Source of the DNA: Septoria linicola
Taxonomy: Eukaryota > Ascomycota > Dothideomycetes > Mycosphaerellales > Mycosphaerellaceae
Assembly: GCA_024114885.1 (NCBI GenBank)
Contig: CP099423.1
Span: 2,170,001-2,234,000 of the forward strand
Direction: 5' to 3'
DNA: 64,000 bases
The notes under the pieces were generated by a model that was not told where the DNA came from, did not search any database, and was given only the letters and a program-made list of their open reading frames with translations. Below, in pieces: positions 1 through 11,431 of the stretch; the stretch's first letter is position 1, and each line of letters begins with the position of its first letter. The position numbers and the translations under genes are program-made.

Positions 1-893
1 ACATGTATGCATCTGTAGCAAGAAGATTTTGTAAGGCTGTGGCCAAGTTTCATGCGACTGTGAACAGTGAGGCGTCCGTAAAGTGAATAAATCGCATTCA
101 TAGTCGATAACATGATCATGCGAAGACTCTGCTCGAACATGTGCTTAGCAATCTAGAATAGTATAGTTTGATATACCAGGCTAACTTGACATGTTTTGAG
201 AAGTTTGCGTTGCGAAGGAATGCCAGCGAGGAGTTGGCTCTTAGGAGCGACGTGGAAAGACAGGCTCGAATGCGGACGTATCCGAAATATGATTGGCCGA
301 ACAAGAGGTCGAACACAATTGCGGTCGCGGTTGCGAGGCGTCATCAAGTGGGAGAATCTCATCAGAAAATCATGCATGTGAGTAGGCGCCTGGTAAGTAA
401 AGATGTGATTGCCAGCTGTGCGACTCATGATGTCTATCGCTCCCTTCACGCGATACCGTCTGGGCCGACCGATGGAAGAGAGATGCAGTCAGAATAGAGC
501 GAGCCTACGCAGCCAAGGGATCGCGACTGAGCACGGGCTCTGCTCACATCCGCGAGGCGTTACCTTACTTTCCCGTGTCGACCTTTCGCATTTCAACCTT
601 CTTACACTAACCTGTGTTACTGTCCGCGCATCGGCACCGTCCTTCATTCTCTACCCGACGCGAAACGGATTGCCGTGTTTTGTGACTTCTGGAGCCTACT
701 TTGTCATCTGCGGCAATCTGTTTCTTCTGTGTTCTTACTACGAAGTCAACGGATCGCGGCGTTCGCTCCTACTTCCTAACTCTGCCATCCCGGCGTTTTT
801 GAGGAAGTGACCACGTCACGACAACAACCTTCTGCCTTTGAAACACGATCAGGCAACTCATGTGTCGCTCTTTTGGCGAGGTAACGACACGTT
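1..893. other. Region upstream of SNT2, no supported gene
   Basis: Only short open frames occur on either strand here and none resembles a known family. The last 350 bases become pyrimidine-rich, with runs such as the CT-rich stretch near 585-610, which is usual for a fungal promoter and 5' leader. The region therefore probably holds the SNT2 promoter and 5' UTR. No TATA box or RNA gene could be supported. Confidence 0.5.
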
Positions 894-3800
894 ATGGCCG
901 ATGAGGCCAATTCATTGTCCCAGCCCGCGGACATGGAGACTGGACCCCAAATCACAAGCGGCTCAAGAGCAGCTTCAGCTTCGAGAGATGGCACACCCAA
1001 CGCCTCCTTCCAAGCGATCAACTCTCGGGCCGGGTCAGAGATTGTACGAACATCCACTCCAACTGCCACAAGCCAGCAACGCGGCAGCTCGTCTGACCTG
1101 ACGCCGCCGAGAAGCGATGTTGTGCCTCCGAAGGCTCCACAAACAGCACAAACTTCCACGTCTGTATCTCAGCCGTCTAAATTATCATCGCAGATGGACA
1201 ATCTGGATGGCGCAATGGCTGAAGCATCGTACGGGACGCGCTCGCGGAATCGTACCAGCACGCGACCCAACTATGCAGAGGATCAAGACATGGATTTCGA
1301 ATTCTCTTCTGCTGCAACTACGGGAAAGAAAAAGGGAACTGATGTCTCTACCACTGCCGCGCAAACTGTTTCGGAGGGGGCGAAGCGTGCTCCAGACGCT
1401 GTGACCGCCCAAGCCGTGGATGGCAACGCGGGCAACGCGAAAGATTCGTCTACTTCTACTCCAACCACGACGGGCACGTCCAAGAAGCGAAAGGCTGCTG
1501 GAAATGCTGCTGCTGCCCTGCAAGCGAACGCTGCTTCAGCCACGCCGCCCCCAGCTGCCGCACGAAGGCCAGCCGCGTCGGCAGGTCCATCGACTCTAGC
1601 GCGCGAAACTAACGTAATGTCGTTCTTGAAGACCCGGAATTGTCTCAACAAGAAAGGCGAGCTCATTGCTGACGATGGGACGAAACTGAGCGTCAACGGT
1701 AAGCAAGTTTCCATTCTCCTAATTTGGCGACGACCCTCGCAGATGCAGGTTGCAGCCTTACCCCGCTCCACAAATCTCGCAAACTTCTCAGGCTAACTTT
1801 TGGCTCGAAGATCACGTGTACCTCGTCTGCGAGCCACCAGGAGATCCATACTATGTCTGCCGAATCATGGAGTTCTTACACACCGAGAGTGATGACCCAA
1901 GCTCGCCGGTGGACGCGTTGCGCGTGAACTGGTACTACCGGCCACGAGATGTCCAACGCTTCAGTAGCGATACACGACTCGTCTTCGGCACCATGCACTC
2001 AGACATGTGTCCACTCACTTCACTGCGAGGAAAGTGTACGATCAAGCACAGATCCGAAATTGAGGACCTGGATGCCTATCGGAAGGAGCGAGATTGCTTC
2101 TACTTCGTTCAGGTATTTGATCGCTTCATTCGACGGTCATACGAGTGCATACCGGTCAAGCAGATTGTCAACGTGCCGGACAAGGTCAAGAAAGCGCTTG
2201 ATGAGCGATGGAAGTTCGTTGTTGTCGAAATTGGCCGTGTTAAGGAGCTCACGAGCGCTGCAAAATCTTGCAAACGCTGCGCACGATATTGTGCCTCGAA
2301 TGATTCCGTGGATTGTGCTATATGCAAGAACTCCTACCACATGAATTGTGTGCAGCCTCCTCTGCCGAAGAAGCCCTCTCGTGGGTTTGCATGGGCATGT
2401 GGACCATGCAGTCGTGCATCGGAAAGGGAACACGAAGCGCGTAGTACGCCCAACGCCAGTGGACATGTCACGGAAGCGGAAGAGGAGGATGTGCCGCTTG
2501 AAGAGAATCCCACTGGTCTATCCAGCAACACTACTCGTGCGCCAAGCCCGAGTGGCGACGATATGGTGGTTGATGAGCATCCTGCAACGCAAGCAGAAAT
2601 TGCACTTGCTAAGATGTGGCCGATGCGATATTTGGGTATTCACGCCCGAGTCGAGGATGCACTGCAATATGACGATCGAGCTATATACCCACGAGCAAGC
2701 TCTCGTCTTGGCCCACGACATCAGGCCAATGTCAACGTTTGGCATGGCCGCCCCGTGGAACTCGTGAAGCCCGCGGAGATTAAGAAGCGATACATGAAAG
2801 CTGGCACGCAGAAGAAAGAGACGAAGCTGACCAAAGAGTCTCTGGCAGCCATCGAAGCTGACAAGGAAGAAAAGGCGAAGCGTCCGAAGTGGGTGCAAGA
2901 CGAGCCGCCAGGATATGTGGCTAGGGGCGAGGACTATGATGCCAAAGATCCGAGATGCACCGCAACACCGATATTTTTCATGCCGCCGCTCGACAAACCT
3001 CCCAAACAGGCCGATTTGAACGAACAAGATCCTGTGAAGAGGAACGACAAGTTCGTTGAAGCCTACTTGTACCGCTCGAAACCGCTAGCTCGAGGTATCG
3101 GCGTGCCACCCTTTGGCACAAACTTCATCGACAGAGCCATGAAGATGCTCTTTGACAACAAATACAACGTAGACGCTGCACTGAAAGCGCTGCAGAAGTC
3201 TGATCGCGTCAAGGACCTGCACGAACCTGTCCTTAGTAAGCAGGACCTGATCAAGTTCGAAGAAGGTGTGGCAAAATATGGCTCCGAGCATCGACTCATT
3301 CGACTGCACATGAAAACAACTCTGCCTCATGCTGATATTGTGCGTTTCTATTACCTGTGGAAGAAGACTCCAAAAGGTAGAGAAATATGGGGCAACTACG
3401 GAGGGCGGAAGAAGAAGAAGGCAGAGCCTGCTGGTGATGCCGGCAGCAAGCTTCAAGCGGAACTGGCCAACGATGTGGACGATTCGGCTTTCGACAACGA
3501 TAAAGCCGTGAGGAAGGGCCGTGGATTCCAGTGCAAATTCTGTAACGGCACCCATTCAAGACAATGGAGGCGCGCACCAGGAGTTTCGCCTGGACAATTG
3601 GCAACGACCGAGAAGACCGAGAAGGGTCAGAAGACTGACAGGAAGGACAGGCCACTTCTTGCATTGTGTCTCCGTTGCGCAAACCTCTGGCGAAAGTATG
3701 CGATTCAATGGGAAGAGATCGACGAGGTCTCTCGAAAGGTTGCCCAAAGCGGAGGACGAGCTCTGAAGAAGAAGATCGACGAGGAGTTGCTACGCGAACT

Positions 3801-6552
3801 GATTGCCGCCAATGAAGCAGCTCTGAACCCTCCTGAACCAGATCTCCCTTTCCAATCCGCCGGCGAACCTGGAGAGCCACCGAAGAAGAAATCGAAAAAG
3901 ACAGCAGCAGTAGCAGCAGTGCCCTTTGCTGAGCCAGTCGAGAAACCGGCGCTACCTCCGCCGCCGCCGAAAGAGCCGACTCCTCCGCCTCCACCCATCA
4001 TTCCAACACAGCCTACTTGGAAAGTACTTCCATGCGCAGTGTGCAAGGGCTATGATGGCACAATCGCTTGTGCGCATTGCAAACTGACTGTCCATCGACG
4101 CTGTTTTGGAGTAGGAGAGCACGAAGGTGTGAGGCCAACCGGCGAAGTACATTGGATATGCGAGCAGTGCCAGAACGATCGCAATCCTATGGTGTCGACG
4201 GACTACTCCTGCTGCTTGTGCCTGACGGAGGAGACTCTTGTAGACCTGGTCGAGCCACCAAAGGTCTCGCATAAGAAGAAGACCGATCGTGAGCGCGAGA
4301 AAGAGCGATTGGAGAAAGAGCTCGCTGATGGCATGCGCAACGAATATCGCAACAAGCAACTCAATGCTCATAGGCCACCAATGCCTCGAGAGCCACTGAA
4401 GCGCACGACAGGAAATAATTGGGTACACGTCTCATGCTCATTGTGGGCAAGCGAGCTCAAATACAGTAATGCCCAGAAGCTCGAAATCGCGGAAGGATTT
4501 CAATTGATTCCGCAGCCTCGCTACGAGGCGATCTGCAAATTGTGCAAAAACAGAGACATGAACAACAAGTTCCGGGACAATGCAGGCGCGTGCATAAACT
4601 GTACTCAATGCCAAGCACCTTTCCATGCATCATGTGCATTCGAGGCGAGCTACACATTTGGCTTTGACGTACAGCCTGTCAAAGGCTCGCGCAAGGACCA
4701 GGTCACGACAGCCACTCTTGGACCCGAGACTGGATCGCTCAATCCAGTGGTGCTCTGCAAAGAGCACACCTTCAAAGGAGTGCTCCATCCAATCGATGAG
4801 TTCTACGAGGACATTGGCAAGACTGCACTCCAGATCTATGCAGAGGCATACAAGCAGGCGGATTTGACTCTGACCGGGACTTCTCGGAAAGCCGCTGAAG
4901 CACAGCTTACCAAGGATAAGAAGGGACTGCAATCAGCGGTGACGCAAGGTGCTAATCGAAGAGAATCGGGTGCGCACAGCATCGCTACTGCGGCCCGACG
5001 AGGCGCCAGGACCTCGATTGTTGCAGATACCAAGATCGAGCCTGAAGAAGGCACATCGGAGCTGGGAGCAGTGCCAGAAGCGGCACGGCGATGCGCAAAG
5101 TGCGACGTTGATGTCACGCCGAGATGGTATCCGGTGCCTCCAAAGGAGTCTGCAGAGGAGGTGATGAAAACGACAGAGCAAGACAAGGTCGCGGATCCTG
5201 CCCAGACTGCAGAAAAGATGAATGTCCGGTTTATGCCGCCAGGCGCAAATGGTCGCGCGTGGGATGGTATACTCGAACGCAACAGCCCAGCACCTGGCGC
5301 AGAGAAGGAGCACGGATCAGGCGAAGTGCCACCGTCTGCGCCTGTTGCAACGCCTGTCAAGGAACAAAATGCGCCATCACAAGCAGCTGAGACTAACGGA
5401 GAACCTCGACCGCCGTTCGGGGAGCCCATACGTGTCGATCAGAATGATCCAGCGACTCACGCGCATGGCCTGCCGCAAGGCTACATCCCTCCAGTCACGT
5501 CGACTCAACCTGAGGAACGAGCGGAACTCAAGGAGCAAGAGCCGACCGAGTGGCACTGCCATAAATGCCACAACGATCTCAAGCACAATACTTCTTCGGG
5601 GTCAGAAGATGGCGATAAAGGAAAGAGCTTGCCACTGGGCGCGAAGCGACCAACGCCTGCCAAGATCCCTTCCATCGAAGACCAGTTCCATGCAATCGAC
5701 AATCCTCCTCAACCAACGCCGGTTCAGCCGCCTGCGCCACCAATCATGAATGGTATGCCAGGACATGGCGGCAACGGGCCTTATGCGCCTCACCATCATG
5801 GAGGACCGCCACACCACGTTTATCCACAGCCATTTTATCAACCCAATGGGCATCATGCTCCGTCGGCGCCACCTATCGGCAGCATGCACCTACACGAGCG
5901 GCAAAACAGTTATGGCAACTTTGGCTATCACCCGCCTCGGCCGTCACCAATACCACCTGCACCACATTATGGACCATCGTTCGCGCAGAGCCATCCACGA
6001 CCACCTCCCCTGAACGGATTCGCACCTCCGGGACAAACGCCAAATAATGGCATGCGGTCGCCTCACCCTGGACAGCCATCACCGGGGTATCCTCCACCAC
6101 CAGGGCATCATGCAATGCAAGGGCTTAACAGGGACGGGCCATATCCAGGCCAGTTGCCGTCCCTGGGACCACCAGTACATTCGAACCCGCACGCACTCTT
6201 TGGCAGACCCGGCTCGCAGCCTCAGAACGGCCTTCAGCCACAGCATCCTCCACCCGCGCAGCCTCCCCACCCAATGAATGCGCCTGCTCCACCTCCTGCG
6301 CAAGCTCAGCAGTCGCCCGCGCAACACGTGCAGCAAGCTGTGCAAGCTCCGCCCACACCATCGGTCCCGCAGGCACAGCAACCTGGTGATCAACAAGGTC
6401 AAAGTCAGCAGTCGACAGCGCCAAGTGACCAGCCCAGCGCTGCCAGGCCAGAAGGCAGTGACACGACAACGCCCACAACACCACGAGGAGCGCAAGTAAA
6501 TGGCGTCACTGGAGCGAGCGCAAGTCCTAACTTGGCGAATCTTCTCCACTGA
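894..6552 (+). CDS. SNT2: Snt2-type chromatin protein (BAH, PHD, SANT, GATA-like and extended PHD fingers)
   Basis: Two exons encode about 1,857 residues. Exon 1 (from ATG 894) is a low-complexity Ser/Thr/Ala region ending in the conserved LSVNGKQ. Exon 2 opens with a BAH domain (about residues 279-418, DHVYLVCEPPG), then PHD finger 1 (430-480, CKRCARYCASNDS), an ELM2-like segment (about 708-745), a SANT/Myb domain (about 752-815), a GATA-like finger (about 850-910, CKFC...CLRC), PHD finger 2 (1017-1068), an extended PHD (1148-1235), and a late split pair CAKC...CHKC (about 1370-1530). The last 300 residues are Pro/Gln/His-rich. This domain order is that of ascomycete Snt2, which in yeast binds histone H3 tails with Ecm5 and the Rpd3 deacetylase; in plant-pathogenic fungi Snt2 affects H3 acetylation and development (family knowledge). 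The exon joint is uncertain: the canonical GTAAGC at 1699 gives no in-frame CAG or TAG acceptor, so a GTTTCC donor at 1707 with acceptor AG at 1755 or 1791 is proposed. Confidence 0.9.
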
Positions 6553-6909
6553 TGTACAGTTGTACGACATATTCGAGAAAATCTGGGAGCTGGAAGCAAG
6601 AATTCAGAGTATCTTGGCCCTCGGCTAGAGCAGAATCAGGCAGAAATGAGAGAGAAGAGCAGCTCGCAGGCTATCATTATGATACCCCCATATAGCATTG
6701 AGCAGTCCTCGTTTGTGCGAGAGACGTCTGTAATAGAACATCTTTACCATTTGTGACAACCACGTGTAGGCAGAAGTAAAGGATGATGAGCAACGACGAG
6801 ATCACGTGCTGGTCGAGTCTCGGCGGCTGCCGTGTCAAAATGAGCGCGTGTCAAAGTCCCATCCGTTTCTCGTTGTCCTCCATCAGCATTGCGAACGACT
6901 TCTGTCACC
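6553..6909. other. Intergenic: SNT2 3' end and promoter of the HTH gene
   Basis: This 357-base spacer lies between the SNT2 stop codon and the next plus-strand ATG. The first half is A/T-richer and probably holds the SNT2 3' UTR. The part just before 6910 is pyrimidine-rich (cgtttctcgttgtcctcc), as in fungal leaders. No separate gene is visible. Confidence 0.5.
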
Positions 6910-8803
6910 ATGGGCAAAGTGAGTGGTTTCCAACTTCCATCTGGGTCTTGACCGCTTGTTTGCACATGACTTGCACACTCGTCCACGAAGCGTGCGTGCG
7001 TGCGTGCTCGGACATGGGCAGCATGTTCGCAAGCTTTGCACTGTCACCTCAGCTCCTCGGATGTTCCAGCATGCACGCCATGGAGCTGCACTGCGCATCG
7101 CGATGTTGGCTCTGCCGTCGCTGTAGTTGCACGATGAGTTAACAAAACCATCCCGCTGACATCGCCATGTGTAGGCCTACTCGCCCGAGCAGCGTGAGCA
7201 TGTGCGCCAGCTGCTCGAGTCCGGACGCGACGAGGAGTCCATCGAAAAGGAAACCGGCGTGAGCGACCGCACGATCCGACGATGGAAGCTCGAGCTGGAA
7301 CGGACGGGCAGAATTGGCAAGCCCCCAGAGGCGCGTACTGGACGACATCGCGTGCTGTCGGCCGAGATTGAGCAAGCGCTCCTGGATCACACCAAGGTGA
7401 ACAAGGACATGTCGGTCGATGACATGCTGTGGTGGCTGTACGACAAGCACAAGATTGTGGTTGGCACGCGCACCATCCGACGCGTGTTTGAGAGAAAGGG
7501 CGACAAGGTCAAGATCAAGGGCAGCAAGAAAAAGAACAACGCAAACGACAATCAGGACGACGACGACGACGGTGATGATCAAGTGGCAGACGCAAAGGAC
7601 CCTGCCAACAACTCATCCACTTTGTCGCCGAATGCCTCGACTGGACATTATCAAAGCCCGTATGCGCCCATGGCTGCGCAACAGAACATGAACGCGGAGC
7701 AGCAGCTCGCGCAGGCGCTGCAACAGCAAGCTCAGCGGCAGACTCCTGTACAACGGCAGTCGTCATTCAGTGTGCCCACCGCACAGATGAATAGTAACAT
7801 CGACGATGGAGACGAGGACGAGGAGACGTTGCAGCTGCAACTACAGCAGATTGAACTGCAAAAGCGGGAGCTCGAGGTCAAGCTTAAGTTGCGACGCATT
7901 CAGAGCGGAAAGAACACACCGGCTTCTGCATCGCGCAAGGCGAGCACGCCTGGCTCCGGTACCAGTACACTCTACAATCCCAACCTTGTCGTGCCCACAC
8001 CTCCGAAGCGCGACTCGCGCAGCAAGAAGAAGATCGAGGAATCGAAGCGACGCACCGCAGAGCGTCAGGAACGCATGCTCAAGGATCTCGAACGCCGCTC
8101 TCGACGCCGCGATCACCTCACTGCTGAATGGGTGCAATCAAAGGACATTTGGCCGCTTCGTGCGCAGGGCCTGCTGGCCGACCTCATGCATCAGTACGGC
8201 TGTTATGCGTTTGCCCAGAACCAGGTCGACATCTTCGAAACCATGTATCGCGAGCTGTACACGCTGGTCGATCACAGCAAGAATGACTGGGTTCCAGAGG
8301 TGCACGACGAGCTACTACGCGAGAGAATGAAGCGGAAGATGGGACAATTGCGGACGAAGATGCAAAAGACGGGAGAGATTATCTCCAGAACTGATGGCTA
8401 TGGCGGATTTACCAAGAGCGACAGCTACACCGGCGAGCAGGCCGGCGCAGCGGAAGGTGATGAGTCTGAGTTTGTTGGCGACGCGACCGATTTTGGACAG
8501 CAGGCGCAGGCCGATCCGAACAACATGGGTGGATACCATCCAGACCAGAGCAACACTTTTGGGCATCAGCAACCTGTTCAGCAAAGCTACGACCCACAGC
8601 AGGTCCAGCAGCAGGGCGGCGCAGTACCCGAACCACAGATGCAAGATCCGATCCAGTACGAACCTGTGCAAGACCACGGAATGCAGCACATGTCGTACAC
8701 GCACAATATGATGGGCAATCAAGGGCCACCGCAGTATCCTGGCATGCACATGGAAGGCATGATGCAGCCTTATGGGAATATCAATGGTGGGATGGGACTG
8801 TAG
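6910..8803 (+). CDS. Paired helix-turn-helix protein with Gln-rich tail, transposase-like DNA-binding region
   Basis: Exon 1 is only nine bases (Met-Gly-Lys, 6910-6918), followed by a GTGAGT donor, a 256-base intron, and a TAG acceptor at 7173-7174. Exon 2 gives a 545-residue protein. Residues about 4-48 form a helix-turn-helix (ESIEKETGVSDRTIRRWKLE) and residues about 62-112 a second, winged-helix type unit ending in TRTIRRVFERKG. This two-part layout matches the paired-like DNA-binding region of Tc1/mariner transposases, but no DDE catalytic domain follows. After it come a Lys/Asp-rich linker, a Gln-rich stretch, a charged helical coiled coil (about 210-250), a helical middle region (WVQSKDIWPLRAQGLLADLM), and a Gln/Pro/Met-rich tail. 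Composition is normal and RIP-free, so this looks like a functional nuclear protein, possibly a regulator derived from a transposase. The tiny first exon is inferred; translation could instead start within exon 2. The target is unknown. Confidence 0.75.
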
Positions 8804-9519
8804 GATAGCCTCATAAAAGATAGTCCACCGTTGGAGGAGCCCAAACAGGATAAAATGCTACAAGAAGCAGTGAAGGAGGAAGTACAGGAAGTCGGAAGCA
8901 GTTGATCGTAAGCTCACGATCCTGGGTCGAAAGCAAGTTGCAAGCGGCGATTCGGACAGGAAAAGCTGCGGGCGTTTGTGGGAATTGATAGTTTGATGAT
9001 ACCACTTATAGTTCATGTTTCGTCGTTAGATGGGCGCAGGGATCAGAATGAAGATTGCGTAGGTATTGCCACGGTATAGCACTCTGAACATGCAATTCCG
9101 CTCTGCTGTCGATTCTTCTTGCGCAGCATCTTTTGTCACACGCGATCTACCCGGAGACAAGCCTTTTGTTGGACATGCCGCACACGCAGTCCTAGCACAA
9201 ATCAAGTATAATCCTGGTCTTGTGCTTGTCTGTCGCGATACAGTCCCTCAGTGACGTCGTGTTTCAATGGATAAATGCAGGATGATGCCCCTCCATGGAT
9301 TGGGAGAAAGTGAGGAATGAATTGGATGGATGGCTGAACGAGTGAGACTGCCATCACGCTTTCCACTAAGGAGCCAGCCACAACGCATCTAGACCTCAGC
9401 TGTGTGTGCACTGCGCCTCGAGGCCGTGAAGCGCTCGTCCTCGTCCTACCATTCCTACATGTCTGTCTGTCTGAGCGACTGCACTCCAGCATGCTCGTGA
9501 ATGGAGTCCTTGATGCACG
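8804..9519. other. Intergenic spacer, no supported gene
   Basis: These 716 bases separate two plus-strand genes. Open frames are short and match nothing I recognise. The final 130 bases are rich in CT and TCTG runs before ATG 9520 and are the likely promoter and leader of the IQ-motif gene. Confidence 0.5.
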
Positions 9520-11431
9520 ATGAAGCCCACTACGCCGACGAAGAAGAAGCTCGACCCGCTCGCTCTGCCTTCGCCGGAGAAGCTGAGGCAGATTGAGCAG
9601 CGACAGAATGAGAAAGCTCAAGAGATTCGCGCCAGGCGCATGCAGAAAGCAGCAGTCGGGGATGATGAACGCACCAGTGCTGCCGAACTCATTCAGCGCA
9701 ACTTTCGTGGACATCAGGCACGAAGGGCGATGAAGGGCTATGCTTTGGATCCCAGTACGCGTTGGCTCGAGGTATGACGATGATGATGATAGTGTCTGCG
9801 ATATGTTTTCTGTATCCTCTGCAAGTCAGTCGCGATCGTTCAGCGCTGACGTTTATTGTGGCAGGCTCTCAAAGACGGTACGCCTACGCTCTGGTCGCGA
9901 TCTGCCCGCGAAGAGGAAGCTAATCCCATAACAGCCAACTATACTAGAATCACGAGTCCACAGTCGAACGCCGAGCGCTTTACGGAATCTCAGACGACAC
10001 TCGAGAGAGTGAAGAAGAGATGGGTGCAGGCGGGAGCTGCCGCGAGGAGGGCCGGCAGCGACAACACGAGTGATGAAGAGGATGGTCATGCTAGTCAGGC
10101 AGAGACGAGAGAGCAGAAGAGGAAACAGAAGCAGGAGAGAGAGAAGTATGCCAAGATGATGGGGTTGGAGTATTTCTTGGAAATGGTATGACGGACAGAT
10201 GATGAGAGGATGAGAGCGTGGAAGGCTTGCTGACGTGGAGTACCAGGTCGACCAGAAACATCGTTACGGCAGCAACCTAAGACGATATCACAAGGAATGG
10301 ATGACACGGGACACGAAAGAGAACTTCTTTTACTGGTTAGATTATGGCGAAGGAAAGAACGTCGATATCCCAGATCGGCCACGAGAGCGGCTTGACAGAG
10401 AGCAAGTTCGATATTTGAGCCGCGAGGGAAGGAAGAAGTACCTCGTCAACATCGATAAGCAGGGTCGTTTCGTCTGGAACAAAGATGGCAAGCCTATCAC
10501 CACCTCTCCGGACTGGAAGGATAGCATTGATGGGATCGTCCATTCGAGCAATGCGACACCTACCTGGCGTGAGGTGACCACAGGCGAGAAGCCTGAGCCT
10601 CGACGCGCAGACTCTTCGGACGACTCTTCGTCCATCGCATCCACACTGAGCACGGGCTCACAAGAAGATTCGTCCAAGTATGCGAATGAGGAGTTCCACA
10701 ACGCAAGAGGCTTGAACAAGCTCCATCATGTTAGTGTCGACGCTCTCATGAATCATCTCTTACGGAAGACCACCAAGAAGAATACGTGGATCTTCGTCGC
10801 AGACACGAGCTTCAGGTTGTATGTCGGCATCAAACAGTCTGGCGCTTTCCAACACTCTTCCTTTCTCAAAGGTGCTCGTGTTGCAGCTGCTGGCCTCGTA
10901 AAGATCAAACGAGGTCAAATCCGAAAACTCTCTCCACTATCTGGTCATTATGCTCCTCCAGTAAGGAACTTTCGGGAATTCCTAAAGAATCTCAAAGCCG
11001 AAGGCGCTGATCTGTCGCGATTGAATGTCTCGAGAAGTTATGCCGTAATTCTGGGCCTGGAAGGCTACCTCACTGTGAAGGAGCGAGCGAAGAACGTCAA
11101 GCAAGGCGCCAAGGACGTCTTTGATCCTGAGGAGAAGAAGAAGCGACTTGAAGCTGAGAAGGACAAGAGTCAATCTGCGCAGCGGGAAAGAGAGGTCCTA
11201 GCGAGAGAGCAGAGGGAACAAAGGAGTAGGAGTATGTCTCATCGGTTTGTGAAGAGGATGGGGCTGAGGAAGGATGACGGTGATGGAGAGTTGATTCCAG
11301 TCCTTCCGAACGGTCCTGTTGATGCGGATGGACGACCTGTGGTGCCCAAGAGCAATACTATTGCGAGTGGGAGTCCAGCCCAGGATGCGAGCACGAGGAG
11401 TAAGATGAAGGAGAAGTTGACGAGAGGGTAA
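9520..11431 (+). CDS. IQ calmodulin-binding motif protein, IQM-like
   Basis: Three exons (9520-9771, 9865-10185, 10247-11431) are joined by two phase-0 introns with GTATGA donors and CAG acceptors, giving about 585 residues. An IQ motif lies at about residues 53-74 (ELIQRNFRGHQARRAMKGY), which in known proteins binds calmodulin. The segment spanning the second joint contains KYAKMMGLEYFLEMVD, and the conserved C-terminal half has WIFVADTSFRLYVG, GAFQHSSFLKGA and LSPLSGHYAPPVRNF. This layout closely follows plant IQM proteins, where an IQ motif precedes a domain ending in an FQHSSFL...SGHY signature. Fungal homologues are annotated only as IQ-motif proteins, and their role is not established. 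The last 100 residues are a charged, probably disordered tail. A role in calcium/calmodulin signalling is inferred from the IQ motif. No signal peptide or membrane segment is seen. Confidence 0.87.

Noticed and set aside
1699..1748. GTAAGC at 1699 as SNT2 donor with CAG at 1742 or 1748 as acceptor
   Set aside because: Both joints shift the frame out of the downstream BAH domain.
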